Assembly (NCBI RefSeq): GCF_000003605.2
Contig: NW_003134343.1
Span: 610,764 to 645,031 of the forward strand
Length of the DNA: 34,268 nt
DNA from: Saccoglossus kowalevskii
Lineage: Eukaryota > Hemichordata > Enteropneusta > Harrimaniidae
Direction: 5' to 3'
In this document: positions 19,403 to 30,559 of the stretch, in pieces
How positions within the stretch are numbered: position 1 is the stretch's first letter
How the letters are laid out: every line of letters begins with the position of its first letter
Notes under the pieces: model-generated
Told to the model about the DNA's origin: nothing
What the model saw: the letters and a program-made list of their open reading frames with translations, nothing else
Database searches by the model: none
Program-made: the position numbers and the translations under genes

Positions 19403-21986
19403 TGTTTCTCTGTCTGCCGTTTTAGAAATCTAATTTAAACATGTCATTTTATTCATACGTTTTTGATTGATTGATTTATACAGGAGTTCGTCATATTCCG
19501 AATAGTGTTTCAATATTACAATGACAAAGTAAACAATCTGGACACGATTGTGATTTGATGACAGGCCGGAAATTGATGTTTGCGAGTTTTGCAAGACGAT
19601 ATAGACCATAAAATGTCACTTGGAAACGAACGTAAGAAATATAGATACATGAGGAATTACGAATTAATACGATGCCACGCGAATGAGAAATGGGTTGTGA
19701 TTATTTTGTCACTTATGATAGTCTTTCTTATAAAATTGGTTTCATAAAAATTGATTGTAATGTACGTGGATTCAGAAAAAGCGTTTGACCGCTGGGCCAA
19801 TTATCGCCGTAGTGAATTGATTTGCAGTTTTTGAAAATTGTCACATAATTGAATATTATTTTTGTGTTTTAAAAGTGTTAAGATGTTTTTTTTATTGAAA
19901 CACTTGTGGACTTATGAATCACATTTCAGTTATGGCCGATCATGTGAGTAATACGAAACGATGCGATGACGTCACAACAAAACTGTTGGAAACGATCGTG
20001 AAAAACAGCAAGAATTTCCATAATATATGATTATTTTATTTTCATGTTAAAAATGGCATTGAATTTGACAGACTGCTTACAGGCCGAAAGTATTTCGATC
20101 GTATCAACATACATAGTGTGGCACCAACTCAAGGGAATAAAACATCTACGGTCATGATAAATAGCCTGAAGTATGTTTGATAAAACTGTGCTGTAGTAAT
20201 TGTACGAAGACATAAACAGAACATTTCAAACAATTCAGGAAAAACAGCATAGCGGTATACCGTGTGAGCGCGACATATAGGAATGAGCGTCAAAGATTTG
20301 CGGGGTAATTTCGAGTGGTTTAATTCTATTACGACATTCCTACATATTCCTGTAGGTTTAGGTGCCGATTAATCTGCAAAAATGACGTTTATTGAAACGG
20401 TTTAGTGACATCCATGCGCCTTTTTCGTATTCACAGTATAACGCGAATATATACAATCGAACGTCTATAGTTTCAGCTAATCAGAACAGAATATTCGAGC
20501 GTGTGACGTCATGGAAAATATAATATATATTTTCGCAGGCGGGGAAAAGGGGGTGTATCGGGTTTATTATTTTTTCAGAAAACTAATTTAATATAACACA
20601 CTATTTACTAGCATTACTATCAGTGGGTTTAAACAACCATTTACAAGAAACCGCGATCACGTGTTTTTAAATTAAAGAATATCATGCAAATCGAGAATGT
20701 GTTAAAACAGTAAACAGTTAATTATTATTAAATAATTAATTTATTGAGATTTTTGCAAGAAACGTTTTTTTAAACACCAACGTACTGCTCGATTGCCAAA
20801 CTCGCGGGAATATTGGTTTTTCAGTGTTACTTTTAAAAACATGAGAAGAAAATTTGGAACCACGAAACATTTTAATAGTCCGATTTGTGTATATTTCAGT
20901 TATTTTATACGTGACATGCGTTCACATGGTAATATCGTAAGTGGATTATGGTTTTAGAGTAAGATATTTATTGCTATGATACATAGCTACATGGTTTTAG
21001 ATTTTGTCGGCTTAATATGTTACCTTGGCGCAAAATACAGCGTCTACCCTTAATGAAATGTATGCACGATGTCATAAGTCAATATTGTCTTATCAAACAC
21101 CGGGGGAGACAACTGATCAGTTTTCTCAGTTTATTACAATTTTATTCTGACTCTCTCTTAATAATTCCGTCTACGTAATATATCATCTGCTTCAGTTACT
21201 TGCCTGCACACTAATTATGACATTTCATGGATAAGATTAACATCGACGTGATGCATGAACAATATCTCAGGGCGGTATATTCAAGACAATAATAGTTATT
21301 GTTTGAGGCAACGAGCCATTACGATTAAATCTCGGATAATTGCAATCGTAAATTAAAGTTGTCACTGACTGGAAAAGAGGAAACAATACTGGTGTTTTCC
21401 CTCCGCAGGACGCTGATGTAATTACACAATCTGAATGTGTTCTAGAAGTGAAGAATGAAGAAACAGGTTTGCAAATTCGAATTCTAGAAATCGATCTGCC
21501 GAGGCACGTCACTGAGCCACAAACATTTTCGATTAAAAATCGGCTAGAAATCGAAATAATGAACAAATTGAGAGATAACAAAAATCTCTTATTATTGACG
21601 TAATGACGTTGTTTAATGGTTGGTATTTGCCTGTACATTTACTATATCACGGTCAATGGCAATAATATCCGCTTTAATATCGCGTTGTTAGTTCAAGCAT
21701 GTCGGTGACAGGATAAGAAGTTGCTGAGTATATCTGAATTGAGTGTTGACAGGACAATGCCGCATTGAATTTCAAAATGCTGACAGATTTATAAAAAACG
21801 GTGTACTTCATTCATCAGTTGATGGTAAACATCGTCAAATTAACCCAATATTTCAGGACAAAAATACATACACAATTGCCTATATACAGTGAAGTATGAA
21901 CGTACCTGGAATGACTTCCCTGAGAACAACATTTTTTTCAACTATGATGAATTCAACAAAGTATATTTGTTAAGTGAAGCTTAATA

Positions 21987-22244
21987 CTATAGATATGAAC
22001 TTGAAGAACCAATCAGAGTTAGACGTCTTCCACTGTCCTTCGACTCAATTGGAATAACTCTAAATCCAGCGATTTGAACTTTGCTTATCGCCAAAAGCGC
22101 CCTCTTGTATCCTACGTATTTCCTGATGTAACGCAAACCGAAAAGATTCACTTCATTTCCTACGTTCGCAGTGGATAATAGCGAATATTCCCAAGTGTGA
22201 CCGCCTGCGCTCCTCACTGCCTTCGTAGGATTATCTCGACTGAA
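21987..22244 (-). CDS. GC-richer open frame, unknown, possibly an exon
   Basis: An 85-codon minus-strand frame lies in an island clearly richer in G+C than its surroundings. It has no upstream ATG, and the first usable start is GTG at 22217. The peptide is not low-complexity: SRDNPTKAVRSAGGHTWEYS, then NEVNLFGLRYIRKYVGYK and VIPIESKDSGRRL. No strong splice sites frame it. It could be an exon, an untranslated promoter-proximal exon, or chance. A CTCF-like core (AGAGGGCGCT, minus strand, 22096-22105) falls inside it. Confidence 0.25.
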   Translation of the reverse strand, partial: FSRDNPTKAVRSAGGHTWEYSLLSTANVGNEVNLFGLRYIRKYVGYKRALLAISKVQIAGFRVIPIESKDSGRRLTLIGSSSSYL

Positions 22245-22259
22245 CTAGCGGACGCTCTT

Positions 22260-25200
22260 TCCTAGTTTTTAATTATACGGCTCTCCCTGCAGGAGGTCGA
22301 TCGCATCGTCAACCAACCCAGTGCTACTCCACGGCAAACAGAAATATGATTATTATTAATGAATTAACATCCATGTTGATGATGTCACCATATCTGTGAC
22401 ACCATCATGATGGCGTCGCTACCTGTTCATTCCTCGTTTAGTCTCTTGTTGGTCTCTTAGGTACTGAGCCAATTATTCGAGATATTAATAAGAATTCGAC
22501 AGCGGAAATTTGAAATGTGACAATATGTCAGCGCTGTACTGTCAACACCATAATAGCCGTAGTCAGTATTGTTAACGATTTTAATTTGCCGACTTTCCGG
22601 CATCCACGTCCTTCAATAATCTTAATTTTCATCAATTTGAAATTTTACTAATATTGCGTTCTGCTATTTTATGTATGAACGTTGGTGAATCGTCGATGAA
22701 TAAACTTTTGGAGTTATTAGACACATTCATGAATCAAACTAATACTTATGCAGTCTGAAATGCCAACATGCCTACTATTTCACATACGATACTCTTCCGA
22801 CTACCCGGTCATTTATCGTCTCACTTTGTAACTTACGATAATGCGTAACGGCAAACATGGATTTGTTTGCTTGAAAAAACGTCATAATGGAAACAAATTG
22901 GTAGGTAGGTGTTAAAACATAACGGGACTGGCTACCGACCGCGTATACCCGTTAAATCTTAATATTTAACACTGCAAACCCTGTGCACGTGTGATAATTC
23001 CACAGTCATGAGTTGCGTTAAGCGAGACAAAAGAATCACTGTGATAACCATTTATAATCTGAGGTAGACTTCTACAAGAATTACAATGCTTTAATGAGCA
23101 TGGTAGCAATTAGAGTTACTACACAGACAATAAAATATTATTGTCATAATGTTCATAAAAATAAACTAACTGCCTAGCGTCAATCTATCTTACGTTATTT
23201 GTTTGTACAGCGCCGCGAGGTAGTTACTTCCACTGTGGTTAAATTTTCATTTTTATGATTGTATGTTTTGCCCGGCATTATGAGTAAGGTAACGACATCT
23301 GCAAATGGCTGCATGACTGCAGGGAATCGTTTAGCATGACTTTTTAACTTAAAATATTATGTATTTTTGTCAATGGGGTCAGTGGCTTGTTAATAACGCT
23401 GCCATCGTCAATTAACACATTTGGCCTTATTTCGCCAGATATACCATATCCCGTTGGTTTAGAACGTTGATCACAACGATAGATACAGCTTACATACGGT
23501 GAACGTGTGAGTGAATATTGCATTTATTATAAACATCAAAATGAAAGGACATGCCATATTATTGTACCGTCAAATATTGACGCATGACAGATGTAAACAT
23601 CAAATTCAACATTTCGTACATTTTAACATATCAACGATTAATGGGTCGATAATAAATTTGACGATCGCTTGCTTGACATGTACACCAAATATATAATAAC
23701 CGTGACTATATATATATAACTGTTTACTGCACAAATGTCAAATATTTCATGATTGACACCCACACAATCGGCAATGTGACATTTCTTTATGGAATGAGAT
23801 TAATCCATTCACAAGAACACGACACGCATTACAATACACATGACATAGTTATTGCGTGCTGTTTTTGTGTTGCACTATTTCAAGATTGATTCGCATAGCG
23901 CACATGCCTAAATATCAATTATACAATCAACCAATAGAGGGTTATCTTGTGTTAAGTTAAACCCTTGCGCGCTGTAAAATACCCAGGGGGTGTTTGTTGT
24001 TGATTCTTACATGTACATCAGTTTTCCAATTAATGATTATATTAACTTAAAACCATCATTTCATTTCTACAAAAAATAACCATTCGATTGTGAAAGGTAA
24101 AATGTGTAGTGAAATCACCACAAACTCAACTAACGTGTCACACTCCCTAAACAAATTATAATTTTGATTTAACGCAGAGTTTACATAAATTTCTGAATAT
24201 CATAAATCTCCATTGTGCAGTTAACCATTGGTATGATGATATCGTTTTTACATCCTGACGAAAATGATAGAATCATCTGCATCTAACGACTCGGCTCCGC
24301 CTCGTTGCTCACTTCTTAAAATAGTATATTCAATTGCAAGACTAACTGACTCTGTAAAGCTGTTATAACTACAATTGTCAATAATGTGTTCATAGATTAT
24401 AGGTTATCAATGAATCATAGTATGTTGCATCGACATACAATTATACACTATTTTTCCTGTTATCTTACGTATTTTATCTATTATCATATCAACGCGATGT
24501 TCATATATCACAATGATGTATGTACACAGTATGACAGAATAATAGAATTTAATACACACGGGATAGGCGTGCCCATGACAAATGCATATCACATTTAAGT
24601 ATAGTCATTAGTACTACAAAAATGCAATATTCTAAAAAGTTGGTTCAAGTATAAAGTTATTTCAAAAGACTAGGACGTTGGCACACAAAACTGTTTGTAA
24701 TAAACGGGCTTTAGGTTGCAATCATGTTAAAACATGTGTGCCAGTGTAATTGTCCACTGTTCGTTGCATGGTGGTCATGACAATCATATCAACAAATCAA
24801 CTAATCACGAAGTAGCTAAATTCGTGACTCGCATTCAGTTATCAAACGCCTAAAGCTGTGTGGGTGTGTGTGTGGTAATATTACATTATAATGTAACTGT
24901 CGCCAGTTTAACGTGAACGTTGCAGAACTTACATCCCACAATTGAAATACACATAAACTAACAGCATTTTATCGCAGTAAACTTGTTTGTTTGCATTTTA
25001 ATACAATGAGGAAAAGAAGAAAAGAACTTTACGGATGTTAATTAAGGTGATTTCATCTTGAAGATATAATAGAATAATAAACAAATGTTTAATTTGTATA
25101 AATGTTAAATTATTTGTGTTCCGCATAGTGGACTCGGATGTCATTATTATGTTAGGTTTCAATTTATCTATCGAATACAACAAGTATATATATATGTGAA

Positions 25201-28180
25201 TGCAATCATACACACGTACACATAAGTACAAGCAGTGTAGAATTTAGTTGAATGATTATATGTTTATCATTCACATCTTTCTTCTGTAAATTGCTCTATA
25301 CAAATATTTAATGAATTAGGCATAAATCATGCTTCCCCATAAGTCGTACAATCATATCAGCCGATTAGTACGCATGTGTATAGTTTACTGGCGTATGAAG
25401 CCAAACTTACATCATTGAAAACAATTCATGGTTATCCGTAAGATAAATTACAAAAGCAGAAACAGCACGCAACAAGAACTTACAAGAACAGAAATAGTCC
25501 GTTGTGAGATATTACAAGAACAGAAAATGCAGACACGTGGTCAAATTTGTCAGACAATCAGACTTGTATCTGAATGCATTTAACGAATAAATTATATAAT
25601 CATGTGTTATTGTATCTTCTTCATGCAGTTTGTATCTCTTAGTTAAGGTGACGTGTGTTTCAACGTACCTACAGTTACATGGCTACTGCATTTTTTCCAA
25701 TAATTTACCAAGCGAAAAGCACTGTATTGTGGGTATCATGATATCTGATCTTAACAGGTAAATAGCATACATCGATTTATTTTTTCGAGAATTATGCATC
25801 ACACGCTGTCTCTAAACCAACATATGTTTCGGCGCGTTTCGGCAAATACATTGAATTGAACAATTTCAACTATTACTACTTCACACATTTAGTTGCCGTG
25901 GTTTTGTCAACGAATATAAGAATACAAATTAAATGAAGAAATGTATCGATATTCTAAAATTATTATATAAAAAAACTTGCATAATTAGCTATTTTTGAGT
26001 GTCCATGACCGGGTATACGGATGGATGACATACTTGTAATATTATCATGACGTGACGTGACGTGTTATTACATTTCATGAAATCGACCTCACGGGAAGAA
26101 TAGAAATGATGACGAAAATGGATGAGATTATGCTGTGTATCTCGAGTCGCACACTGTGATATGTTTTAAGTGTTCCCGCGCTTTGGCGTGTATTGTTTTA
26201 CCAATCTAATTTTCTTAACACCGTCTAAAAGTTGTTATGTTTCCCGCATAATAGTTTTCACTCGTTGCTTAACAACATGTTATTGACCATTTAATTAAAG
26301 AGAATGAAAAAGGTAAACGGCAGGGGTGAATAAATCAACAAATAAATTTTCAACTTTTAAACATCATGTTCAATGACATCGTAAAACTGGCATTTTTCAA
26401 TGCAATGAACATATAACAGCGTCTACTAAAATCACTATACCACATCAATACAATCTACGATTTCTCGCCATTTATCTCACATTCGTTTTTACTAATCGCC
26501 ACTTCGATCGAATTATAAAACAACTACAATGATTTCCCGGGGCATGGTATAGCTTTTTCGTCGATCATATGTGGAATTGTCCTGCCAAAAATAAGCATTT
26601 AATACAAAAAGCGCATCAAAGTGTCTACCGCTCTGCACCTGTGGCACAGTTTCTTCAGCGTATCACACTGAGTACAGACACCTAGTGATTATCGTCTGGC
26701 CTATAATATTACCTCACAGCGCACGTATTTTTCTGGCTGGTCGGGTAAAACTAATCTTAGAGTGCGCCATTGCGAGTAACTATGTGATGTAACAAAATAC
26801 ACTTTTTACTAGATAATTAAAGAGTTGCAAATGATATTTAATTCACGCTCGAACAATTCGTTATTCATTTATACAATGTGGTAAATTGATATACATTCAT
26901 GACTATGATTTAGCATAATCATAATTATATTCGTTCAGCATAACTATTATTCAGTACGTACCATTAAGTGCGCACAATCATTGCGTAGTTTTGATTATTA
27001 TTAAATCAGTGATATGTTTGTCTGATTGAGTTTATAAATAATGGGTATATTTATACAACCTGTGCATATGGTATATGATATACTCTGATGATCGTTTTAT
27101 GTGCGGACGTATCAATTCCGATGCACAATACGCAACGCGAAGTGTAAATACAACAGTCTATAAAGATGGTTGTTCTGAAAATACCAATGCTATACATACA
27201 ATGCATGTTTTTATTTAGATACTATTTGATCAAATAACCTCTTACATCTTTTAATATCAGGATGTGTATGATGCCGTTTATAAACACAAACGCCAGTGCT
27301 ACAAACTTTGAAATTCTGTTTTAGTCGTAATTAACATTTATTGACACAATCTATGTATAACAGACATAAATCGTAATATGGTATGATAGACAGACTGAAT
27401 AGGAGCATTAGTAGACACTTCCCACCTACATCAATGTCAATGTTAATGGTTATATTCAGAATGACACGGTTAGAAAATATTGAAAAAAAACATGGATGAT
27501 ACGTCAATAACGTGATTACAGCAGGTGGAATATGCTTGAACTAGTTTATGCAAATTATGAGGGAAAAAAAACATGAGGTATTGTTTATGAAATAACCGTA
27601 GTTTCGCGTGGACTACTCGCTGATTTACTCTCAAGCAAAATCTAACCCCGGTACTTCAAGCAACGCCTCAATTAGTCTTGCGATAAAAGAGTACGATAAC
27701 TGACAAGAAACCGTGGCTAATTGAATGTTCACCTCCGATCTGTGTTGACGTTTTCAAGATTGCGGATTTTCAGTCTAATCCCAACTCATACCGTGTCCTT
27801 CAAATCCCAGTAGACTCGACGGCAGCAAGACTCGAACTAGTACGCGAATCGTAATGATGTCATGCGATACAAAACTGTGGAACTTTGCCAGGGCTTTTCT
27901 TTAACGCTTTACCGAGCACTGTGTTTATCTGAAATGCGTCAACTCTTTCCATAATGACAAAAAAAAATTTTTAAATATCCGAAGTCTAACAATGAAAAAC
28001 TGAATTGATTGTCGTTAAAAACATATATTTGGTTTTAAAATGTGCTCGAAACGAATAAAACTTGCGCGTTGTGCTTAAGTGCAAATTACTGGCACGTCAG
28101 TGTAGTTTCTCATTGGAATACTTTTCACACAAAAACTGCAGCGTGCTCGCGGTATTGTTAGCAATTACTCTAAATATAAA
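22260..28180. other. AT-rich non-coding stretch, no gene seen
   Basis: No supported exon. Minor structure only: two TTACAAGAACAGAAA copies 39 bp apart (25479 and 25518), a threefold GACGT ladder at 26048-26062, and short TA or GT runs. A GC-richer spot at 26600-26770 has a short minus-strand frame starting MAHSKISFTRP, but its only donor follows a stop. Confidence 0.5.
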
Positions 28181-28539
28181 ATAACTCACTTACCATAGTA
28201 CCGATTATAAAATTACAATTGGTCCACAGTGGCATTTTTCACAACCAAATAATGCAGTTTACTTTTAGTTTATGTTTAGCTTTCCCTTCTCTTCTAACGC
28301 TGTCTCTTAATAAACGTCGTTATTTATAGTTTTTAGCATTTTAAATCTTTTCTACTTGGCACAATTTCATGTATTGCGTTTCACTTTACACAGTGCTCCC
28401 TAACTTGCCAGTTATTGTAAACTTCAAATAAAGGTTTTTTCAAGTATGCACTAAATATATGCATTATCAGTGGACAAGTACAGGTGCTTTATGTGGGGCT
28501 TAGAAACGATTAAGTCATACACTGTTTGTCCCGTTCAAA

Positions 28540-28700
28540 TCAGATTAACCGAAGGAAAAGGGATCGTATTGGCAACTGACAGATGCTGTTTGCGTCATGT
28601 GGTGCAAATGGTCAAGTATAAGCAGCGTGCGCACGGCGTGCGATGCCAGTACGTGCGGGCACCAAACACATGGCATGACATATGCAGACAAAAAAGAAGC
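28540..28700. other. GC-richer patch with chance-length frames
   Basis: More G+C than its neighbourhood, with GCGTGCGCACGGCGTGCGAT. Overlapping open frames exist on both strands (28470-28912 plus and 28716-29016 minus), a sign that low stop density comes from composition rather than coding. No splice-site support. Confidence 0.3.
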
Positions 28701-28861
28701 GCTACCATACCTTACCTAATATATATTCACCCCGCTTATCTCAACTAGTAGATAATATCTTTGTTTATTATATAGCAGTGTATTCGCGAAAGCGTCGAAC
28801 GTTTGTGGGGTGTACACGCACAGCATTACTCTGTATCTTGGCAACGTATTGTCGCACATCC

Positions 28862-28916
28862 TTAAACGGCCGTGGTCGTCGCTCCGCGCATGCGCGACAT
28901 TTGCGCCGATAAACAC
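28862..28916 (+). mobile_element. 5' fragment of the TTAA-flanked MITE family
   Basis: TTAAACGGCCGTGGTCGTCG, then CGCGCATGCGCG and GATAAACAC align base for base with the first half of the full copies (TTAA, GGTGGTCGTCG, GCGCG, ATAAACA). The second half cannot be found after 28916. The piece contains a perfect NRF1-type palindrome GCGCATGCGC at 28886-28895. Confidence 0.45.
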
Positions 28917-28949
28917 TGATTTTCCCACAATCCAATGCACTCTTGCAAT

Positions 28950-29510
28950 GGAAATCACAAGTCTGAGTTTTTATCTGGGCGTGACTTGCATTAATTATCG
29001 CTGGTGACTCCATCAATACCTTATTCGCCTAAAGAATATCTAATTATATTATTAAAGCTTGGTAACGTGTCAGTTAGTACTCGTTGATCTGCGCAACAGT
29101 CCAAGTCGCCATCTTTGTTTATATTAGACTCATATCCAATTTAACCTATTAGAAGTCATCCGGCCTACCGAGTGCGCATTTTAACGGCAATGTGATAACT
29201 TGAATACGAATTTGAGAACTTTTTGTTGGTATTTAGATATAGATTAATTTAATAACTTCCGTTGAAGAAAAAAAAACCGAAGCCGTAAAATTCTGACTTC
29301 GAAAGTCTTATCTCGCAATTTCACTTCGCTTATATGCTATTTTTTAAGGTGACAATTAATTTGTTTCTACGCGTAATGATCATAGCTGTCATATTGGAAT
29401 TAAATTTGGCCCAAAAAACATTGTCTTATGTTAATAAACGCATAAAATGAATTATTACAAAGAATTCATAACACTGGAATAGCAATAATACTCAATCATA
29501 AATATCATTG
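28950..29510. other. Non-coding stretch, no gene seen
   Basis: AT-rich sequence between the MITE fragment and the SINE. It contains a YY1-like string on the minus strand (AAAGATGGCGAC, rc of 29107-29118) without a supporting exon. Confidence 0.5.
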
Positions 29511-29514
29511 AACA

Positions 29515-29617
29515 TGAGCTACAGTACAGAGGTGAACGTGTTCACCTTCCATCAGATTGTGGGTTTAATTCCCGGGGCTGATTTATTACTCAGCAATACA
29601 AATCAATCAAATCAAAG
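29515..29617 (+). mobile_element. tRNA-derived SINE (head and tail)
   Basis: The block has an A-box-like TGAGCTACAGTACAGAGG (29515-29532) and, 47 bp on, a B-box-like GGTTTAATTCC (29562-29572) followed by CGGGGCTGA, as in tRNA-related SINE heads. A short body leads to an AATC-rich tail (29600-29616). Between the boxes lies an inverted pair AGGTGAAC/GTTCACCT. It cannot be a functional tRNA gene because the acceptor stem does not pair. Confidence 0.55.
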
Positions 29618-30121
29618 TATTGTTTACATCGATCGAACACTTAGTATTATGTTAAAGAGACTGATTCGCACATGCACGTGAAATTAGCAAACACATCAGA
29701 AGCGGCAACAGTGTTTTCAATGTCCGGAAATGTCGCCTGGCTAAAAAAAATCATTTTATCTCGTCAATGGAGATTAATAATTAATTATTGCGGAAACCGA
29801 CTATCTGTGTGTGACGTCACTTACTTGAATGTCGTGACACAATAAGACAAAATCATGTGAATGGCTGTTTCTCATTTTGTGTCGATTTTTCAAAATATTT
29901 CCTTTCCTGAAACGTGTCTCTTACATTTTCATGTCCAGAACTGTTGATATGACATTCAATTATGGTTATTTGGCTAAATGCGAAATGCATTATGGTGGTT
30001 ATCGTGACTTATCACTGTCAGACAGAGGTTGTACTTGAACTCCAAAGCTCGTGCTTTCTATGGAATGTCATAAAAAAACACAAATTAAGTCCATTAATAT
30101 ATCCCTAATACTTTAGGTGAA

Positions 30122-30286
30122 ATGGACGACAATGGATTACAGAGCATGTCATTCAACGATTCATGCAACAGTTATATAAGTTTACCAAGCAGAAAGAAAC
30201 GACGGGTTGAATCCACGACTAAGACTACATTGACGCTCCTATGTGGTACACTAAGCAACGACGCGATAACACCGACACACGGGTAA
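30122..30286 (+). CDS. Candidate first coding exon with a nuclear-localisation-like motif
   Basis: ATG at 30122 (context GTGAAATGG, good for initiation) opens a 54-codon frame starting MDDNGLQSMSFNDSCNSYIS. It contains the basic run SRKKRRVE, then TKTTLTLLCGTLSNDAITPT, ending GG before GTAAAT at 30283, a fair splice donor. If unspliced, it ends at TAA 30284-30286. An acceptor-like CCCTAATACTTTAG precedes the ATG. The composition, Ser/Thr-rich with one basic cluster, would fit the N-terminus of a nuclear protein whose remainder lies to the right. Family not recognised. Confidence 0.35.
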   Translation: MDDNGLQSMSFNDSCNSYISLPSRKKRRVESTTKTTLTLLCGTLSNDAITPTHG

Positions 30287-30466
30287 ATTAACAGGGGTGA
30301 GAGGGAAATTAATAATTATAAAAAAGCAATTATTTTATATCATTTTGCCTTATTGCCAATCAATTTGACTGAATTAATAATGTGCGATTCAATAAGCAGT
30401 TAAATTACAGTCAATTTGCATCACAGTGACGGAATGGATCTCAGAAGACCAATTAATGGCACGCGG

Positions 30467-30556
30467 TGACGTCATCTAATATGCCGGATGCCCGGCCTTC
30501 AGAAGTTGGTATGATCGCTACCCGAAGAGGTGGACACAACACGACCGTGAGTGGTG
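30467..30556 (+). promoter_or_regulatory. CRE palindrome followed by a possible alternative first exon
   Basis: TGACGTCA (30467-30474) lies just before an ATG at 30481 opening MPDARPSEVGMIATRRGG, then HNTTV. Two overlapping strong donors follow (ACC|GTGAGT and GTG|GTGAGTTA, near 30546-30556). This could be a CREB/ATF-type promoter with a short first exon, alternative to the one at 30122. No transcript evidence is available here. Confidence 0.25.
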
Positions 30557-30559
30557 AGT

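Larger units (their letters stand above)
17690..21980. other. AT-rich non-coding stretch with regulatory-type palindromes
   Basis: Apart from the SINE-like (18205) and MITE-like (18676) relics, this holds CRE palindromes at 19967-19974 and 20504-20511, an (AT)13 run at 19276-19301 and an ATGC-rich run at 19380-19402. The 123-codon minus-strand frame at 21267-21638 is the longest in the window, but it has no splice support and such a length is near chance expectation. Confidence 0.5.

Noticed and set aside
21267-21638. Longest open frame (123 codons, minus strand)
   Set aside because: With stops near 7% of codons in DNA of this composition, about one frame of 110 or more codons is expected in six frames. 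The peptide shows no domain, signal or splice support.
28194-28235. Minus-strand ATG frame of 14 codons ending at consensus donor GTAAGTGAG
   Set aside because: Too short to judge. The peptide (MPLWTNCNFIIGTM) shows no clear signal peptide and no downstream exon was matched.
29515-29580. Possible true tRNA gene
   Set aside because: Box motifs are present but the acceptor and anticodon stems do not pair. A short AATC-rich tail makes a SINE the better reading.
30455-30470. GGCACGCGGTGA, 12 bases shared with miR-124
   Set aside because: The rest of the mature sequence does not match and no upstream arm can pair to form a hairpin.
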